DNA from: Ostrinia nubilalis
Lineage: Eukaryota > Arthropoda > Insecta > Lepidoptera > Crambidae
DNA: 64,000 nt
NCBI RefSeq assembly: GCF_963855985.1
Contig: NC_087092.1
Coordinates: 9,796,001 to 9,860,000, forward strand
Direction of reading: 5' to 3'
Shown one piece after another: positions 19,901 through 30,201 of this stretch. Below the pieces are notes generated by a model. It worked only from the letters and a program-made list of their open reading frames with translations. It did no database searches and was not told the origin of the DNA. A program made the translations under genes and the position numbers. Each line of letters opens with the position of its first letter. The stretch's first letter is position 1.

Positions 19901-22900
19901 GAAAAATGGCGGAACAAGATCTTAATAATGCAAGGCCGAAGCTGTAACGCGCGTGCTCCTACGTGTAATCCGGCGAGTATACAATAAATAGTAATGTCTG
20001 GTAAATACTGGTAATACGTATCGTTCGTTCGTTCGTTTCAGCCGAAAAGACGTCCACTGCTGGACAAAGGCCTCCCCCAAGGATTTCCACGAAGACCGAT
20101 CCTGCACCGCTCGCATACAGGCACCTCCCGCGACCTTCACCAGATCGTCGGTCCACCTAGTGGGAGGCCTGCCCACGCTACGTCTTTCGGCTCGTGGTCG
20201 CCACTCATGAACTTTCCTGCTCCAGCGGCCATTAGCTCTATGAGCTATGTGCCCCGCCCCGTCTATGTCTATATGCGCTACGATTACAGGGTATCATTTT
20301 GCATAGTCGCAAGACTTCACTCCGCTGCTGTCAAATCAATGTCGCATAATGTTATCGCAATGTGTGTGGCCCTTGGCCAAATCACAGAAGCCTATGCGAA
20401 GAAAGAGCACTTGAATGACAATGAAAATCAGGGTTACCATTTTATAAGATCTCCTCACTATTGAGGGTAACAAAGTAACATTAATAATCTAGCCATTAAT
20501 TACATTTATTACCTATACCTAGGCCTGTTCATCTCCGCGAGTTTACATCGAAAACAAAACACGCACGATGGCCCACCTACAGGATACTATTCGACAAGGC
20601 CTCACATACGAGCGAACATTGACTCACGCACGCGTATTCTTGTGTATGATGGAAGAAAATATAGAAAATGGTGTACTAAATACTGTGCAGTATAAAACTG
20701 CCTCAATAATAAAAACACAGAATGTAATTTTTTAAGTTGCCTCAAGCAAGACACTCAGAGGTAAATAAGTAGTTAATATTATTCATGATAATTCATGCTA
20801 AATCATGTATTTCCTCCGCCATTTTCCGCAGTTTGGCACCTCACGTCACATCATTTTACCGAAGTCAGCCCTATAGCTTCGGCGCAGTGCCGATCACTGA
20901 CGTTTGTCAACAAAATGGTGCTTGACTCTTGAGACAGGCTAAATTACACCATATTGTTAATGACATTGAGCATACATTTTTTAAATACCTTCGCGAAGTA
21001 AAACTTCTGTACGTAGTACTTATTATTATTCTGTGCCTATACGAGAAAGAAAAGAAAGAAAGAAAGCAACATGCGGTTTTATTTTAATTTGTAAAATATT
21101 TGTAACAGTTTGTTCTAAGTTTAGTTTTACAACAGTATTGCTGTTTCAGCTGTCACTGTGAAGCTTTGGGAAAATAAATAAATAGAAAAAATATTAACAT
21201 AAATATTTATTTAAGTTTTTATGTTCATTATTATGCCAATTTAAGTTACACTGTGTGACAGTCTTTGACAGTAAACAAACTCTTCAGCTTAATAATACCT
21301 ACCTACAGGGCGTTTTTATAGTTACTCTTGCTGATGAAACAAGAAGGGTTGATTCTACTACTGAAATACAACTACTTTTCTTACAGGACCAATATCAAAT
21401 TCTCCAAAAAATTCACATCCTCGTGATGGTGATAATTTCTATGGAGAGGTTTTTTTTAAATATTCGGTCTCTTGGGATAAGTTATTCCATTTGAGCAGTA
21501 GCATTAATCCTTTTTATTTGATCACATACAAAAATAACACAAGTGTTTAGGAAAACTTCTTCTTTGGTATGGTATCACCACGGAGTTATAATGGCGGCAA
21601 CTCTGTATCACTGACTTGTAACTTTCAAACAGTATGAATAATTAGGGCACCACATTGGTTTTCTTTCTGAAAAAAGGCTTTCACTTTTAGTACTAACCCT
21701 TTAGCACTATTTCATTGAAATAAAAATACATTAAGCACAGAAGACTGAAATTGAGTCAACTGACGTGACATTTATAATTTGTTGACATTATGACAGTTTG
21801 ACAAGACTAGGGATTGAAAAAGTTTTAATTGAAAAAGTAAAATGACAATTTATTAAAACGATTCACAAGGATATAATCGATTAAAAATATTTATAAAATG
21901 TTCTGATACTTGCCTGTAGCGATTATCCAATCCTGGTTTCTACTGAAAAACTACCTCGTGGCAAGATTTTAATAAAATAATAAAATCTTTATCTTCTCTT
22001 TCACAATCTATAAAAGTTCATACATGTGCAATGAATGAGGGTTTTCGCGATTGAAAAATCCGCGAGATGGCAATACGTAGACGCGAGGTCCAAATGCTGC
22101 ATGATTGGTGGATTTTGACATATCTGTCAATGTCATGTCAAAAATAACCAATCATGCAGCATTTGGACCTCACGTCTGCGTAGGTATTGCCATCTGGCGG
22201 ATTTTTCAATCGCGAAAACCCTCATTGGCATAGATTATGAGAGACTGGCAACTATACTAGGTTGATATATGTTTCTCTCACTTCAACTGACATTGGATTC
22301 AACATCGGATTCTGACACTTTTACAGTTATGATACCATGAATATCAGTTTATGGTCCTAATTATTTTTATTTTATTTACGACCTTCGACCAGTTGGACAC
22401 TTTAGATAGCTTCTTGTAATAGTGTCAATATCTTTTTAGCTTTTATAGCAAATCTAGTCTTCAAAGCAGTTTAATCGATTTATTTTATTTTCAAAATCGA
22501 TATTTTATTGTCTATGATGGCCGCAGGAACATCACTATACATGGACTCCCAGCAATAAAGTACGGTAATGCCTCGTACAGATTTTATCGGCAAAAATTAT
22601 GGAACTTGATAGGTTTTAGACCATGCCACGCACCAAAACGTCCGGAAGTTGTAATAGTATTATAGAATAAACGTTAAAAGACTTATTTATTTAATTTTTC
22701 AATGCTTAAGTGTCCATGAGAATGAATGGGTGCTTAATGTATTTAAAAAAATAGAAAATAATTATGATGGGTTAATGTTTTTGGGCGGTTTTTAGGCGGT
22801 TTCTGACAATGTCCTTTAAAGAATTGTTCATCATTTTCTTATAAAATTTTGTACATTTTAAAATTGCTCCATCTGCAACGGATCCATTGGTGCCTGTGTG

Positions 22901-24282
22901 TATATACATGAATTCGTAGTTAGCGTTTACAACAGCAAACAGCACTATACTGAAGAATCCCTTATAATTATAGAACAAAGAGCCACTTCCGGGGGGTTTT
23001 TCGATGGCGATATGCTTCCCATCACATGATCCAATACAGTGACTGAAATTCCATTTTGTTTCGAATTCCTCAGCAATTTCTGTCCATTCTGTCTCATTTT
23101 CAGGTATCTGGAACAAAAAAATTAATTTGATTGTATTTTTAGGGCTCAAACTCATCTGACGAAGACATTTCAAGCCAGCAAATTCAAGGATCAATTCCTT
23201 CAACGTCTAGAGGACATAAGAAAGAAACACTTCTACAAAAACAAGAAAAAATTATCAAATCTGCTGAAGTAATGTTATCAAATAAAGAAGAAGAAGACTG
23301 GGAAGTATTTGGAAAGTCTGTAGGCTTGCAGTTAAAGGATATAAATGGAACACAACTGATATTTACTCAAAAAATTATATCCGATGTAATTTTTAATGCT
23401 AAACTTGGACGACTTTCTGAAGATTCTTGTCTACTCGTCACGCCATCGGAAATAAGACATACATTGAACAGATACAACTATCAGATACCCTTCATCCAAT
23501 CACCAGCATCAAGTTATTCATCCCCGTCACCATACAACCGACAGTCCCCTAAGTTGCCTCACAAACGTCCATCATCACGCAATTATTTATCACCCACACC
23601 GAGTCCTCCATCGTCATCTACTACACAGTATCATCCGCCTCATCCAATTCAGTTTCCACAACAAGCATTCCAGTCGTCACAACAAGCAATCCAATCGCCA
23701 CAACAGACAATTCAGTTACCAAAACACACAATCCAGTCGTCACAACACATAATTCAATCACCACAACCAGCAATCCAGTCACCACAACATTCATTTCCCT
23801 CGAGAATCACTGTCAACAATCCTGACGATTTTTCAGAATACATTGGAAATGAATCAGTGTCTACTATTTCCCCTAAGTTGCCACACAAACGTCCATCATC
23901 ACGCAATTATTCATCACCCACACCGAGTCCTCCATCATCATCTACTACACAGTATCATCCGCCTCATCCAATTCAGTTTCCACAACCATTCCAGTCTTCA
24001 CAGCAAGCAATCCAATCGCCACAACAAACAATTCAGTTACCACAACACACAATCCAGTCGTCACAACACACAATCCAGTCGTCACAACACATAATTCAAT
24101 CACCACAACCAGCAATCCAGTCACCACAACATTCATTTCCCTCGAGAATCACTGTCAACAATCCTGAAGATTTTTTAGAATACATTGAAAATGAATCAGG
24201 GTCAACTGTTTCCCCGTCTATAGTAGAAGGGAGTGCCAATGTAATGAAAGATTTTTTGATTTTCAAGTCGAAAAAAGAATAA
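16973..24282 (+). CDS. Harbinger MADF/Myb-like DNA-binding protein, three exons
   Basis: Exons are 16973-17203, 17531-17668 and 23143-24282, giving 77, 46 and 379 codons (502 residues), all phase 0 with GT..AG introns. The ATG at 16973 has a strong context (CACCATGG). Exon 1 is a MADF-like domain: a helix with LYRDMPYLWQKSHKDY, then KTIKKKLMNMRTNYNKEL. Exon 2 begins with SKQTGAGTDDAYVPTLWYYD, the linker usual in Harbinger partner proteins. Early exon 3 has EEEDWEVFGKSVGLQLKDI and an IISDVIFNAKLGRL helix, also typical. The tail is rich in Ser, Pro and Gln and carries a 108-residue tandem duplication. In the family this protein helps bring the transposase to the nucleus and to the ends. Two AATAAA signals follow (24331, 24369). 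The frame is intact, but intron 2 now holds the 4.3-kb insertion. Confidence 0.85.
17295..17459. mobile_element. MITE in intron 1 of the MADF gene, about 165 bp
   Basis: GGGGCTATTACACTATTTTG at the left is mirrored by CAAAATAGTGTAATAACCCC at the right. The tip resembles the tip of the host Harbinger (GGGCTTATTACACTA), so it may be a related MITE. A clean TTA duplication is not visible. Confidence 0.65.
17690..17810. mobile_element. Palindromic MITE in intron 2 of the MADF gene, about 120 bp
   Basis: ACCAACTTCGAAATCACGA on the left is mirrored by TCGTGATTTCGAAGTTGG on the right. It lies just downstream of exon 2, between two Harbinger genes. Family unknown. Confidence 0.6.
19485..19640 (-). 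repeat. LINE 3'-end fragment in copy 1 (first)
   Basis: It contains GGACGTCCACTACTGAACAT, AGGCCTCCCCCAATGACTTC and a TCGTCGGTCCACC block. Read on the minus strand this gives the end of a LINE reverse-transcriptase polyprotein of the TRWTDDLIKVAG..W type, in decayed form. It has a counterpart in copy 2 at 27580-27735. Confidence 0.6.
20022..20190 (-). pseudogene. LINE polyprotein C-terminal fragment in copy 1 (second)
   Basis: The minus frame reads GRPPTRWTDDLVKVAGG, then WKSLGEAFVQQW. This is the standard C-terminus of a lepidopteran non-LTR retrotransposon polyprotein. Only about 50 codons remain. The matching fragment in copy 2 is at 27922-28090. Confidence 0.7.
20519..21035. mobile_element. 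517-bp insert present only in Spy-like copy 1
   Basis: Copy 2 reads straight through ACCTATACGAGAAAG. Copy 1 has 517 extra bases between two CCTATAC repeats (20512-20518 and 21036-21042), as for an insertion with a 7-base target duplication. It contains GGCCTGTTCATCTCCGCGAG and CCCTATAGCTTCGGCGCAGT. No terminal inverted repeat is obvious and the family is unknown. Confidence 0.6.
22035..22225. mobile_element. Foldback MITE in Spy-like copy 1, about 191 bp
   Basis: ATGAGGGTTTTCGCGATTGA at the left is mirrored at the right (ending AACCCTCAT). Symmetry continues through GGCAATACGTAGACGCGAGG and AAATGCTGCATGATTGG. A counterpart is at 29421-29597 and a fragment near 3528. Confidence 0.8.
23546..24193 (+). 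repeat. Two 324-bp tandem units inside MADF exon 3
   Basis: The block starting SPKLPHKRPSSRNY begins at about 23545 and again exactly 324 bases (108 codons) later at about 23869, keeping frame. Each unit ends SFPSRITVNNP(D/E)DF. Inside lies a run of Gln-rich 12-residue-like motifs (AIQSPQQTIQLP). The second unit gained one TIQSSQH motif and lost a few residues. Confidence 0.9.
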
Positions 24283-24978
24283 TTTTCTGTTTAATTTACT
24301 GATTGTTTTTGTTATTTATTTGATTTGAAAAATAAATGTTAAATTGAACTTTGAATTTTGATTTGAAAAATAAATGTTAAATTGAAAAATAATATACAGT
24401 GGTTTTACTCACCTTGATCAAATGTTTTAAGCATTTGTAGATAGCCCGGCATGTTTCTGGTATAATTGACGATAAAAGAGGTTGCGATATCAAAGAGCTG
24501 AACCTTAGGTCTTGATAGGAGTTGCCCGTTGCCAGGAATCTTAAAGTAACTACCAATCTTTGTTTAGCACTGACACTTTGTCTAAGAATCGTATCTTCTT
24601 TTTGAATATACGGAGTAACTAATTTCAAAAGACATTCAAACTCGGCAACTCCTACTCTAAGGTAGTTTCTTAAGTCACATGGTTCCAGAACACTCAGTAT
24701 TTGCATATTTGATAATTTTTCTCGTAAAATTAAATACTCTTTCACCCATATTTTTCTTTTCTTTTTTGTATTTAAATTAATAGATGCGGCAAGAGCTATG
24801 GCGATTTTCTGGTGCTTTGAAAGTTTTCCCATCGCGCGACAACCGTCACCGACTACGTACGCCTTGCAAATGAGTTAGCACGATATTCAGCACAGTGTAA
24901 TAGCGAGCTTGTCTAGTTAGATTTTAAGACAGTCTTAGTAAGACTGTCTGAATACCGCGTAGTGTAATAAGCACTTTA

Positions 24979-26515
24979 CTTATTGGTCTTAATCAGATTA
25001 AAATTGCATGCATGCATGTCATGTCCCTATAGTTACCTACTTCCAAAACATTCTGGAGAGCAGGGTGCCTCCTATCATCATCTCCTATCATCAAATTAAT
25101 TATAGTTAATCCATGGTTATAGGTAGTAATCTAAAAACACCAGAATAACTACTTACAGAACTACTTGCTGAAATTCAGAAAATTGCGAGATAGAGCCATA
25201 CCATAATCACACAATCTGAAATACTTAAAGTAATTTCGTCATTCAAAGTCTCAACTTACTCACTTAATTAAGTAGGTAGGTAGGTATAATAATTTAAGAA
25301 GCGACAAATATAGCCCACAGTTTCGCCATCGGGCCGTCTCAAGAGATCGCTATACTTCGGCCATTGCCTTCAATTTGACTACCGTCGTGAAACATTTTTT
25401 AATTAGCAGATTAGTTTAAATAATTTTTAAATAGATAATGTACTATTTTTCGTTAAAACACTGGTCCTAAAAGTCAGTTTCTGTAAGAGTCCATGATCTG
25501 AAATTCCTAATTAGGAATTCCTACTCGTACTACTCTTTCACCAGCTCTTGAGAGAACCGCTTCACTCATGAGATTAACAAGGGGAAGCGAATGATCTTTT
25601 CACAGGGTTTCATTAAAACCCTTTAGACAACACAAAACATCGAAATTATATTAGTTTTAGGTAGAAGGCACTGAAAGGTTTTGAGGTTCAGACCATGTTA
25701 TTCCACACAAGTATCTACTTATTTGGTATATTTTGATAAATTACGACTATAGCGTATCAGGATTGTGACAATTCGAGAGCTAGTTCGATCCCCATCGACC
25801 GCTGGAATACCTATTGAAGAGAACCCACGTCCTCCTGACACAAGCATTTAGTTTACCTGAAACCCTTTCAGGTAAGCTTAAGGGAATATTTGTAAGTGCA
25901 CCAGAAATTACTATAGCAAAAAAGTAACGTTTTCGAACTCCTTGCCGAACAAAGACGTGTTATAACAATAAGACTAAGAAAGCCCGATTTCGTTAACTTC
26001 GAATTTTTGGCTACAGTCGACACAAATGTTGAAAGCCTACAATTCTAAGGGACTTTCACAATAATTCCAGTCTCTGACGTCAAGTGCGAAGGGTGAAGGA
26101 AGGCTAAATAGGCACGTCACGCTACACTAGTCTTGCTAAGTTTAACGTACCTATTTTAGATAATTAATTCACAATCCTCAAAATCAATCGGGTCACTGGC
26201 CTCTGGAAATCAAAGAAAAGTTTTTATTAAATGGATAGTAAGAATTGGAAACTTGTGCGCATTTCTCATGTTATTATGTTTATTAATCTGAGTTCATTCG
26301 TTTCAGAATACATTCATTATTGCAGAGTTAAATACCAAATTCACAAACTTACTCATTTTAATTATTTCAATGAGGAAGCCTGGAATACAAGGAAGGACTG
26401 TTATAAAGTTTGCAGAGTTTTAGATGCGTGGAAGGAATAAGTAGCACAAGAAGATCCGGTTGGGACTAACTCAGGTACAACATTATCTCTCGGTAAGAGA
26501 TCGAGTGAGACACTA
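24979..26515. other. Host spacer between Harbinger and the next MITE
   Basis: AT-rich, with no recognised gene or repeat boundary. A 69-codon open frame near 26231 shows no domain. Confidence 0.4.
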
Positions 26516-27579
26516 ATGCCCGTTTTCACCTGATCCCTAATTTTTAAAAAGTAATCCCTATAAAAACAAAGGACAATGTTCGTTCTCCATACATTGTTCG
26601 CCTAAGAACCAACAATTTTGACATATTACTACCCGAAAGCGAAATAATACGATTCTGTGTGTAAGAACAATGATTCCTGATGGACACTTGCCATAAAATT
26701 AATGATTAAGAATATTAAATCACTGCGATTTTATAATATGTCGTTTATGACAACATGGCGTCTAATGTATTGTGTGAATGTATGAACACCGATTCGCGAA
26801 AAATGTTTTGTATTGTCGTCACGCCGAGTCGCAGCCAAATAGTATAAAATAATAGAACAAGTTTTAGAAATACAACTCGGCATTCCACTTTTATAATATG
26901 CCCACATATTGCACGTAAATAAACAACATGAATCGTAGGTTGTTTCCACCCTTGTCATCTGACACATGAAATAAACTCCTATTGTATTATAGATATCGAA
27001 GCCGAATCGTATATAATAATAGAATGGGTTTTGGAGATCACTCGGGGTTCCACTTTTATAAAATACCTACATATTGCATAAAAATAACACGAATCATGAG
27101 TTTTCTTTTCACCATTTACATCTGACACGAGATAACAAACTCCTATCTCCATGACTACCGTCGTAGTCTATGCCAAAGACTACAATATTTTAAGCAAGAA
27201 GTTTCAAACCTTAGCGGCTACGGTAACCCCTGGGCCACATACATCATGATAACATTCGGTCGACACCGGAACGAAGTCTTGCGATTATGCAAAAAAGCAT
27301 CGTATTCTAGTGCGGCTATATCACGTTCAACCGGGGTTTTAATTCCACTAAAGTCCTGACTAAAGACTGGAAGAAAATACGCCGCATTGTATGAGCACTT
27401 CGTGTTCGTTAAAGCGGCTTCAGATCTAGAGCCCACATAGTTTTCTTTCCAATAATATCCGCAAGTAGCGCTGCATGATCTTTACAACAAAAACGGCAAT
27501 AGTTATTAAGGTGCCAAAATTATATGATTACTTTGGCACGGTATTATACACGTTCGAAGATTTGTCATTTTCATTCATT

Positions 27580-27735
27580 TCATCATCATCATCATTTCAG
27601 CCACAGGACGTCCACTACTGAACATAGGCCTCCCCCAATGACTTCCACATCGCACGGTTGGTAGCGGCCTGCATCCAGCGCCTTCCCGCTACCTTTATCA
27701 GGTCGTCGGTCCACCTTGTGGTGGGTTGACATTGC
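27580..27735 (-). repeat. LINE 3'-end fragment in copy 2 (first)
   Basis: Counterpart of 19485-19640, joined more directly to the following TTGACATTGCAGAATATGAC. The minus frame reads TTRWTDDLIKVAGRRWMQAA, the LINE polyprotein tail. Confidence 0.6.
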
Positions 27736-27921
27736 AGAATATGACTTTTGATAGGTTCATCATAGAATTCGGCGGGGATATCCTCACGGAGGAAGTTCGT
27801 AAAAGGGCTGAACAAGATCTTATAATAATGCAAGGCCGAAGCTGTAACGCGCGTGCTCCTACGTGTAATCCGGCGAGTATGCAATAAATAGTAATGTCTG
27901 GTAAATAGTGGTAATACGTAT

Positions 27922-28090
27922 CGTTCGTTCGTTCGTTTCAGCCGAAAAGAGGTCCACTGCTGGACAAAGGCCTCCCCCAAGGATTTCCACGAAGACCGAT
28001 CCTGCACCGCTCGCATACAGGCACCTCCCGCGACCTTCACCAGATCGTCGGTCCACCTAGTGGGAGGCCTGCCCACGCTACGTCTTTCGG
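27922..28090 (-). pseudogene. LINE polyprotein C-terminal fragment in copy 2 (second)
   Basis: The minus frame has GRPPTRWTDDLVKVAGG and WKSLGEAFVQQW, as in copy 1 at 20022-20190. It is a remnant only. Confidence 0.7.
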
Positions 28091-29420
28091 CTCGTGGTCG
28101 CCACTCAAGAACTTTCCTGCCCCAGCGGCCATCAGCTCTACGAGCTATGTGCCCCGCCCCGTCTATGTCTATATGCGCTACGATTACAGGGTATCATTTT
28201 GCATAGTCGCAAGACTTCACTCCGCTGCTGTCAAATCAATGTCGCATAATGTTATCGCAATGTGTGTGGCCCTTGGCCAAATCACAGAAGCCTATGCGAA
28301 GAAAGAGCACTTGAATGACAATGAAAATCAGGGTTACCATTTTATAAGATCTCCTCACTATTGAGGGTAACAAAGTAACATTAATAATCTAGCCATTAAT
28401 TACATTTATTACCTATACGAGAAAGTAAAGCAACATGCGGTTTTATTTTAATTTGTAAAATATTTGTAACAGTTTGTTCCAAGTTTAGTTTTACAACAGT
28501 ATTGCTGTTTCAGCTGTCACTGTGAAGCTTTGGGAAAATAAATAAATAGAAAAAATATTAACATAAATATTTATTTAAGTTTTTATGTTCATTATCATAA
28601 TATGCCAATTTAAGTTACACTGTGTGACAGTCTTTGACACTAAACAAACTCTTCAGCTTAATAATACCTACCTACAGGGCGTTTTTATAGTTACTCTTGC
28701 TGATGAAACAAGAAGGGTTGATTCTATTACTGAAATACAACTACTTTTCTTACAGGACCAATATCAAATTCTCAAAAAAATTCACATCCTCGTGATGGTG
28801 ATAATTTCTATGGAGAGGTTTTTTTTTATATTCGGTCTCTTGGGATAAGTTATTCCATTTGAGCAGTAGAATTAATCCTTTTTATTTGATCACATATAAA
28901 AATAACACAAGTGTTTAGGAAAACTTCTTCTTTGGTATGGTATCACTACGGAGTTATAATGTCGGCAACTCTGTATCACTGACTTGTAACTTTCAAACAG
29001 TATGAATAATAAGGGCACCACATTGGTTTTCTTTCTGAAAAAAGGCTTTCACTTTTAGTACTAACCCTTTAGCACTATTTCATTGAAATAAAAATACAAT
29101 AAACGCACAGAAGACTGAAATTGAGTCAACTGACGTGACATTTATAATTTGTTGACATTATGACAGTTTGACAAGACTAGGGATTGAAAAAGTTTTAATT
29201 GAAAAAGTAAAATGACAATTTATTAAAACGATTCACAAGGATATAATCGATTAAAAATATTTATAAAATGTTCTGATACTTGCCTATAGCGATTATCCAA
29301 TCCTGGTTTCTACTGAAAAACTACCTCGTGGCAAGATTTTAATAAAATAATAAAATCTTTATCTTCTCTTTCACAATCTATAAAAGTTCATTTGGTCTAT
29401 TATTATACATGTGCTATGAA

Positions 29421-29597
29421 TGAGGGTTTTCGCGATTGAAAAATCCGCGAGATGGCAATACGTAGACGTGAGGTCCAAATGCTGCATGATTGGTGGATAT
29501 CTGTCAATGTCATGTCAAAAATAACCAATCATGCAGCATTTGGACCTCACGTCTACGTATTGCCATCTGGCGGATTTTTCAATCGCGAAAACCCTCA
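29421..29597. mobile_element. Foldback MITE in Spy-like copy 2, about 177 bp
   Basis: TGAGGGTTTTCGCGATTGAA is mirrored at the right end. Compared with the copy-1 version it lacks about 10 bases in the loop region and a block just outside its right end. Confidence 0.8.
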
Positions 29598-30201
29598 GGT
29601 TGATATATGTTTCTCACACTTCAACTGGCATTGGATTCAACATCGGATTCTGACACTTTTACAGTTATGATACCATGAATATCAGTTTATGGTCCTAATT
29701 ATTTTTATTTTATTTACGACCTTCTACCAGTTGGACACTTTAGATAGCTTCTTGTAATAGTGTCAATATCTTTTTAGCTTTTAACGCAAATCTAGTCTTC
29801 CAAGCAGTTTAATCGATTTATTTTATTTACAAAATCGATATTTTATTGTCTATGATGGCCGCAGGAACATCACTATACATGGACTCCCAGCAATAAAGTA
29901 CGGTAATGCCTCGTACAGATTTTATCGGCAAAAATTATGGAACTTGATAGGTTTTAGACCATGCCACGCACCAAAACGTCCGGAAGTTGTAATAGTATTA
30001 TAGAATAAACGTTAAAAGACTTATTTATTTAATTTTTCAATGCTTAAGTGTCCATTAGAATGAAAGGGTGCTTAATGTATTAAAAAAAATAGAAAATAAT
30101 TATGATGGGTTAATGTTTTTGGGCGGTTTTTAGGCGGTTTCTGACAATGTCCTTTCTATTAAGTGAATAAAAATTAGGGATTGGTGGTGAAAACGGGCAT
30201 A

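Larger units (their letters stand above)
18468..22814. mobile_element. Spy-like non-autonomous transposon, copy 1, 4347 bp
   Basis: The ends are GGACAATGT on the left and, read inward, GGACATTGT on the right. It lies between host AAA (18465-18467) and TTT (22815-22817) with no duplication. It splits the Harbinger transposase exon; joining AAA to TTT restores the frame. Insertion without duplication between AAA and TTT is the reported hallmark of Spy transposons. No transposase domain is found; the open frames inside look incidental. The interior holds LINE 3' fragments, a nested 517-bp repeat and a foldback MITE. Copy 2 is at 26571-30152. Confidence 0.75.
17939..24832 (-). pseudogene. PIF/Harbinger DDE transposase, split by a 4347-bp insertion
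   Basis: Exon 1 is 24413-24832 (ATG at 24832, 140 codons, donor GTGAGT). Exon 2 starts at 23107 after a TTCCAG acceptor and runs to the insertion at 22815; coding resumes at 18467 and stops at 17939. Read across, this is 413 residues, a normal HARBI1-like length. N-terminal landmarks are LRNYLRVGVAEFECLL and a helical LRFLATGNSYQDLR segment. The catalytic acids are D169 (CIGSCDGKH), D259 (FLGDSAF) and E296 (RVVENAFG). SLFYNYKGFFSIVLFAVV and VLACCALHNFLRKR are also family landmarks. No stop or frameshift other than the insertion is seen, so the break is recent. A minus-strand AATAAA lies at 17885-17890. The enzyme would cut and rejoin the element at its TIRs. Confidence 0.9.
16733..24975. mobile_element. 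PIF/Harbinger transposon, 8243 bp including a 4347-bp nested insertion
   Basis: The ends share AGGGCTTATTACACTACGCG (left) and AGTGCTTATTACACTACGCG (right, read inward), and similarity continues through GACAGTCTTACTAAGA. TTA flanks both sides (16730-16732 and 24976-24978), the standard Harbinger target duplication. Near the left end (about 16861-16889) there is a further inverted copy of the tip. It carries the two genes usual for the family, a DNA-binding protein and a DDE transposase. Without the nested element it would be about 3.9 kb, a normal size. MITEs are nested in its introns. Confidence 0.92.
26571..30152. mobile_element. Spy-like non-autonomous transposon, copy 2, 3582 bp
   Basis: It has the same ends as copy 1 (GGACAATGT and, inward, GGACATTGT) and the same flanking AAA (26568-26570) and TTT (30153-30155), but otherwise unrelated flanks. 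It is highly similar to copy 1 along its length. It lacks the 517-bp insert, about 210 bases near the first LINE fragment, and a short block beside the foldback MITE. Both copies share orientation. This shows the unit moved as a whole. Confidence 0.75.
26516..30199. mobile_element. Palindromic TA MITE (family A), interrupted by Spy-like copy 2
   Basis: The left end ATGCCCGTTTTCACC and the right end GGTGAAAACGGGCA are mirror copies, flanked by TA (26514-26515, 30200-30201). Without the insertion it would be about 100 bp and resemble the MITE at 15567-15683. The Spy-like element sits near its centre of symmetry. Confidence 0.8.

Noticed and set aside
18468..22814. hAT-like 8-base duplication GACAATGT flanking the large insertion
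   Set aside because: GACAATGT is next to both ends at both loci. Taking it as a target duplication would need the same 17-base palindrome at two unrelated sites, and it would break the transposase frame. It is better explained as part of the inverted tips.
23945..24136. Minus-strand 63-codon frame opposite MADF exon 3
   Set aside because: Shadow of the Gln-rich repeats on the plus strand.
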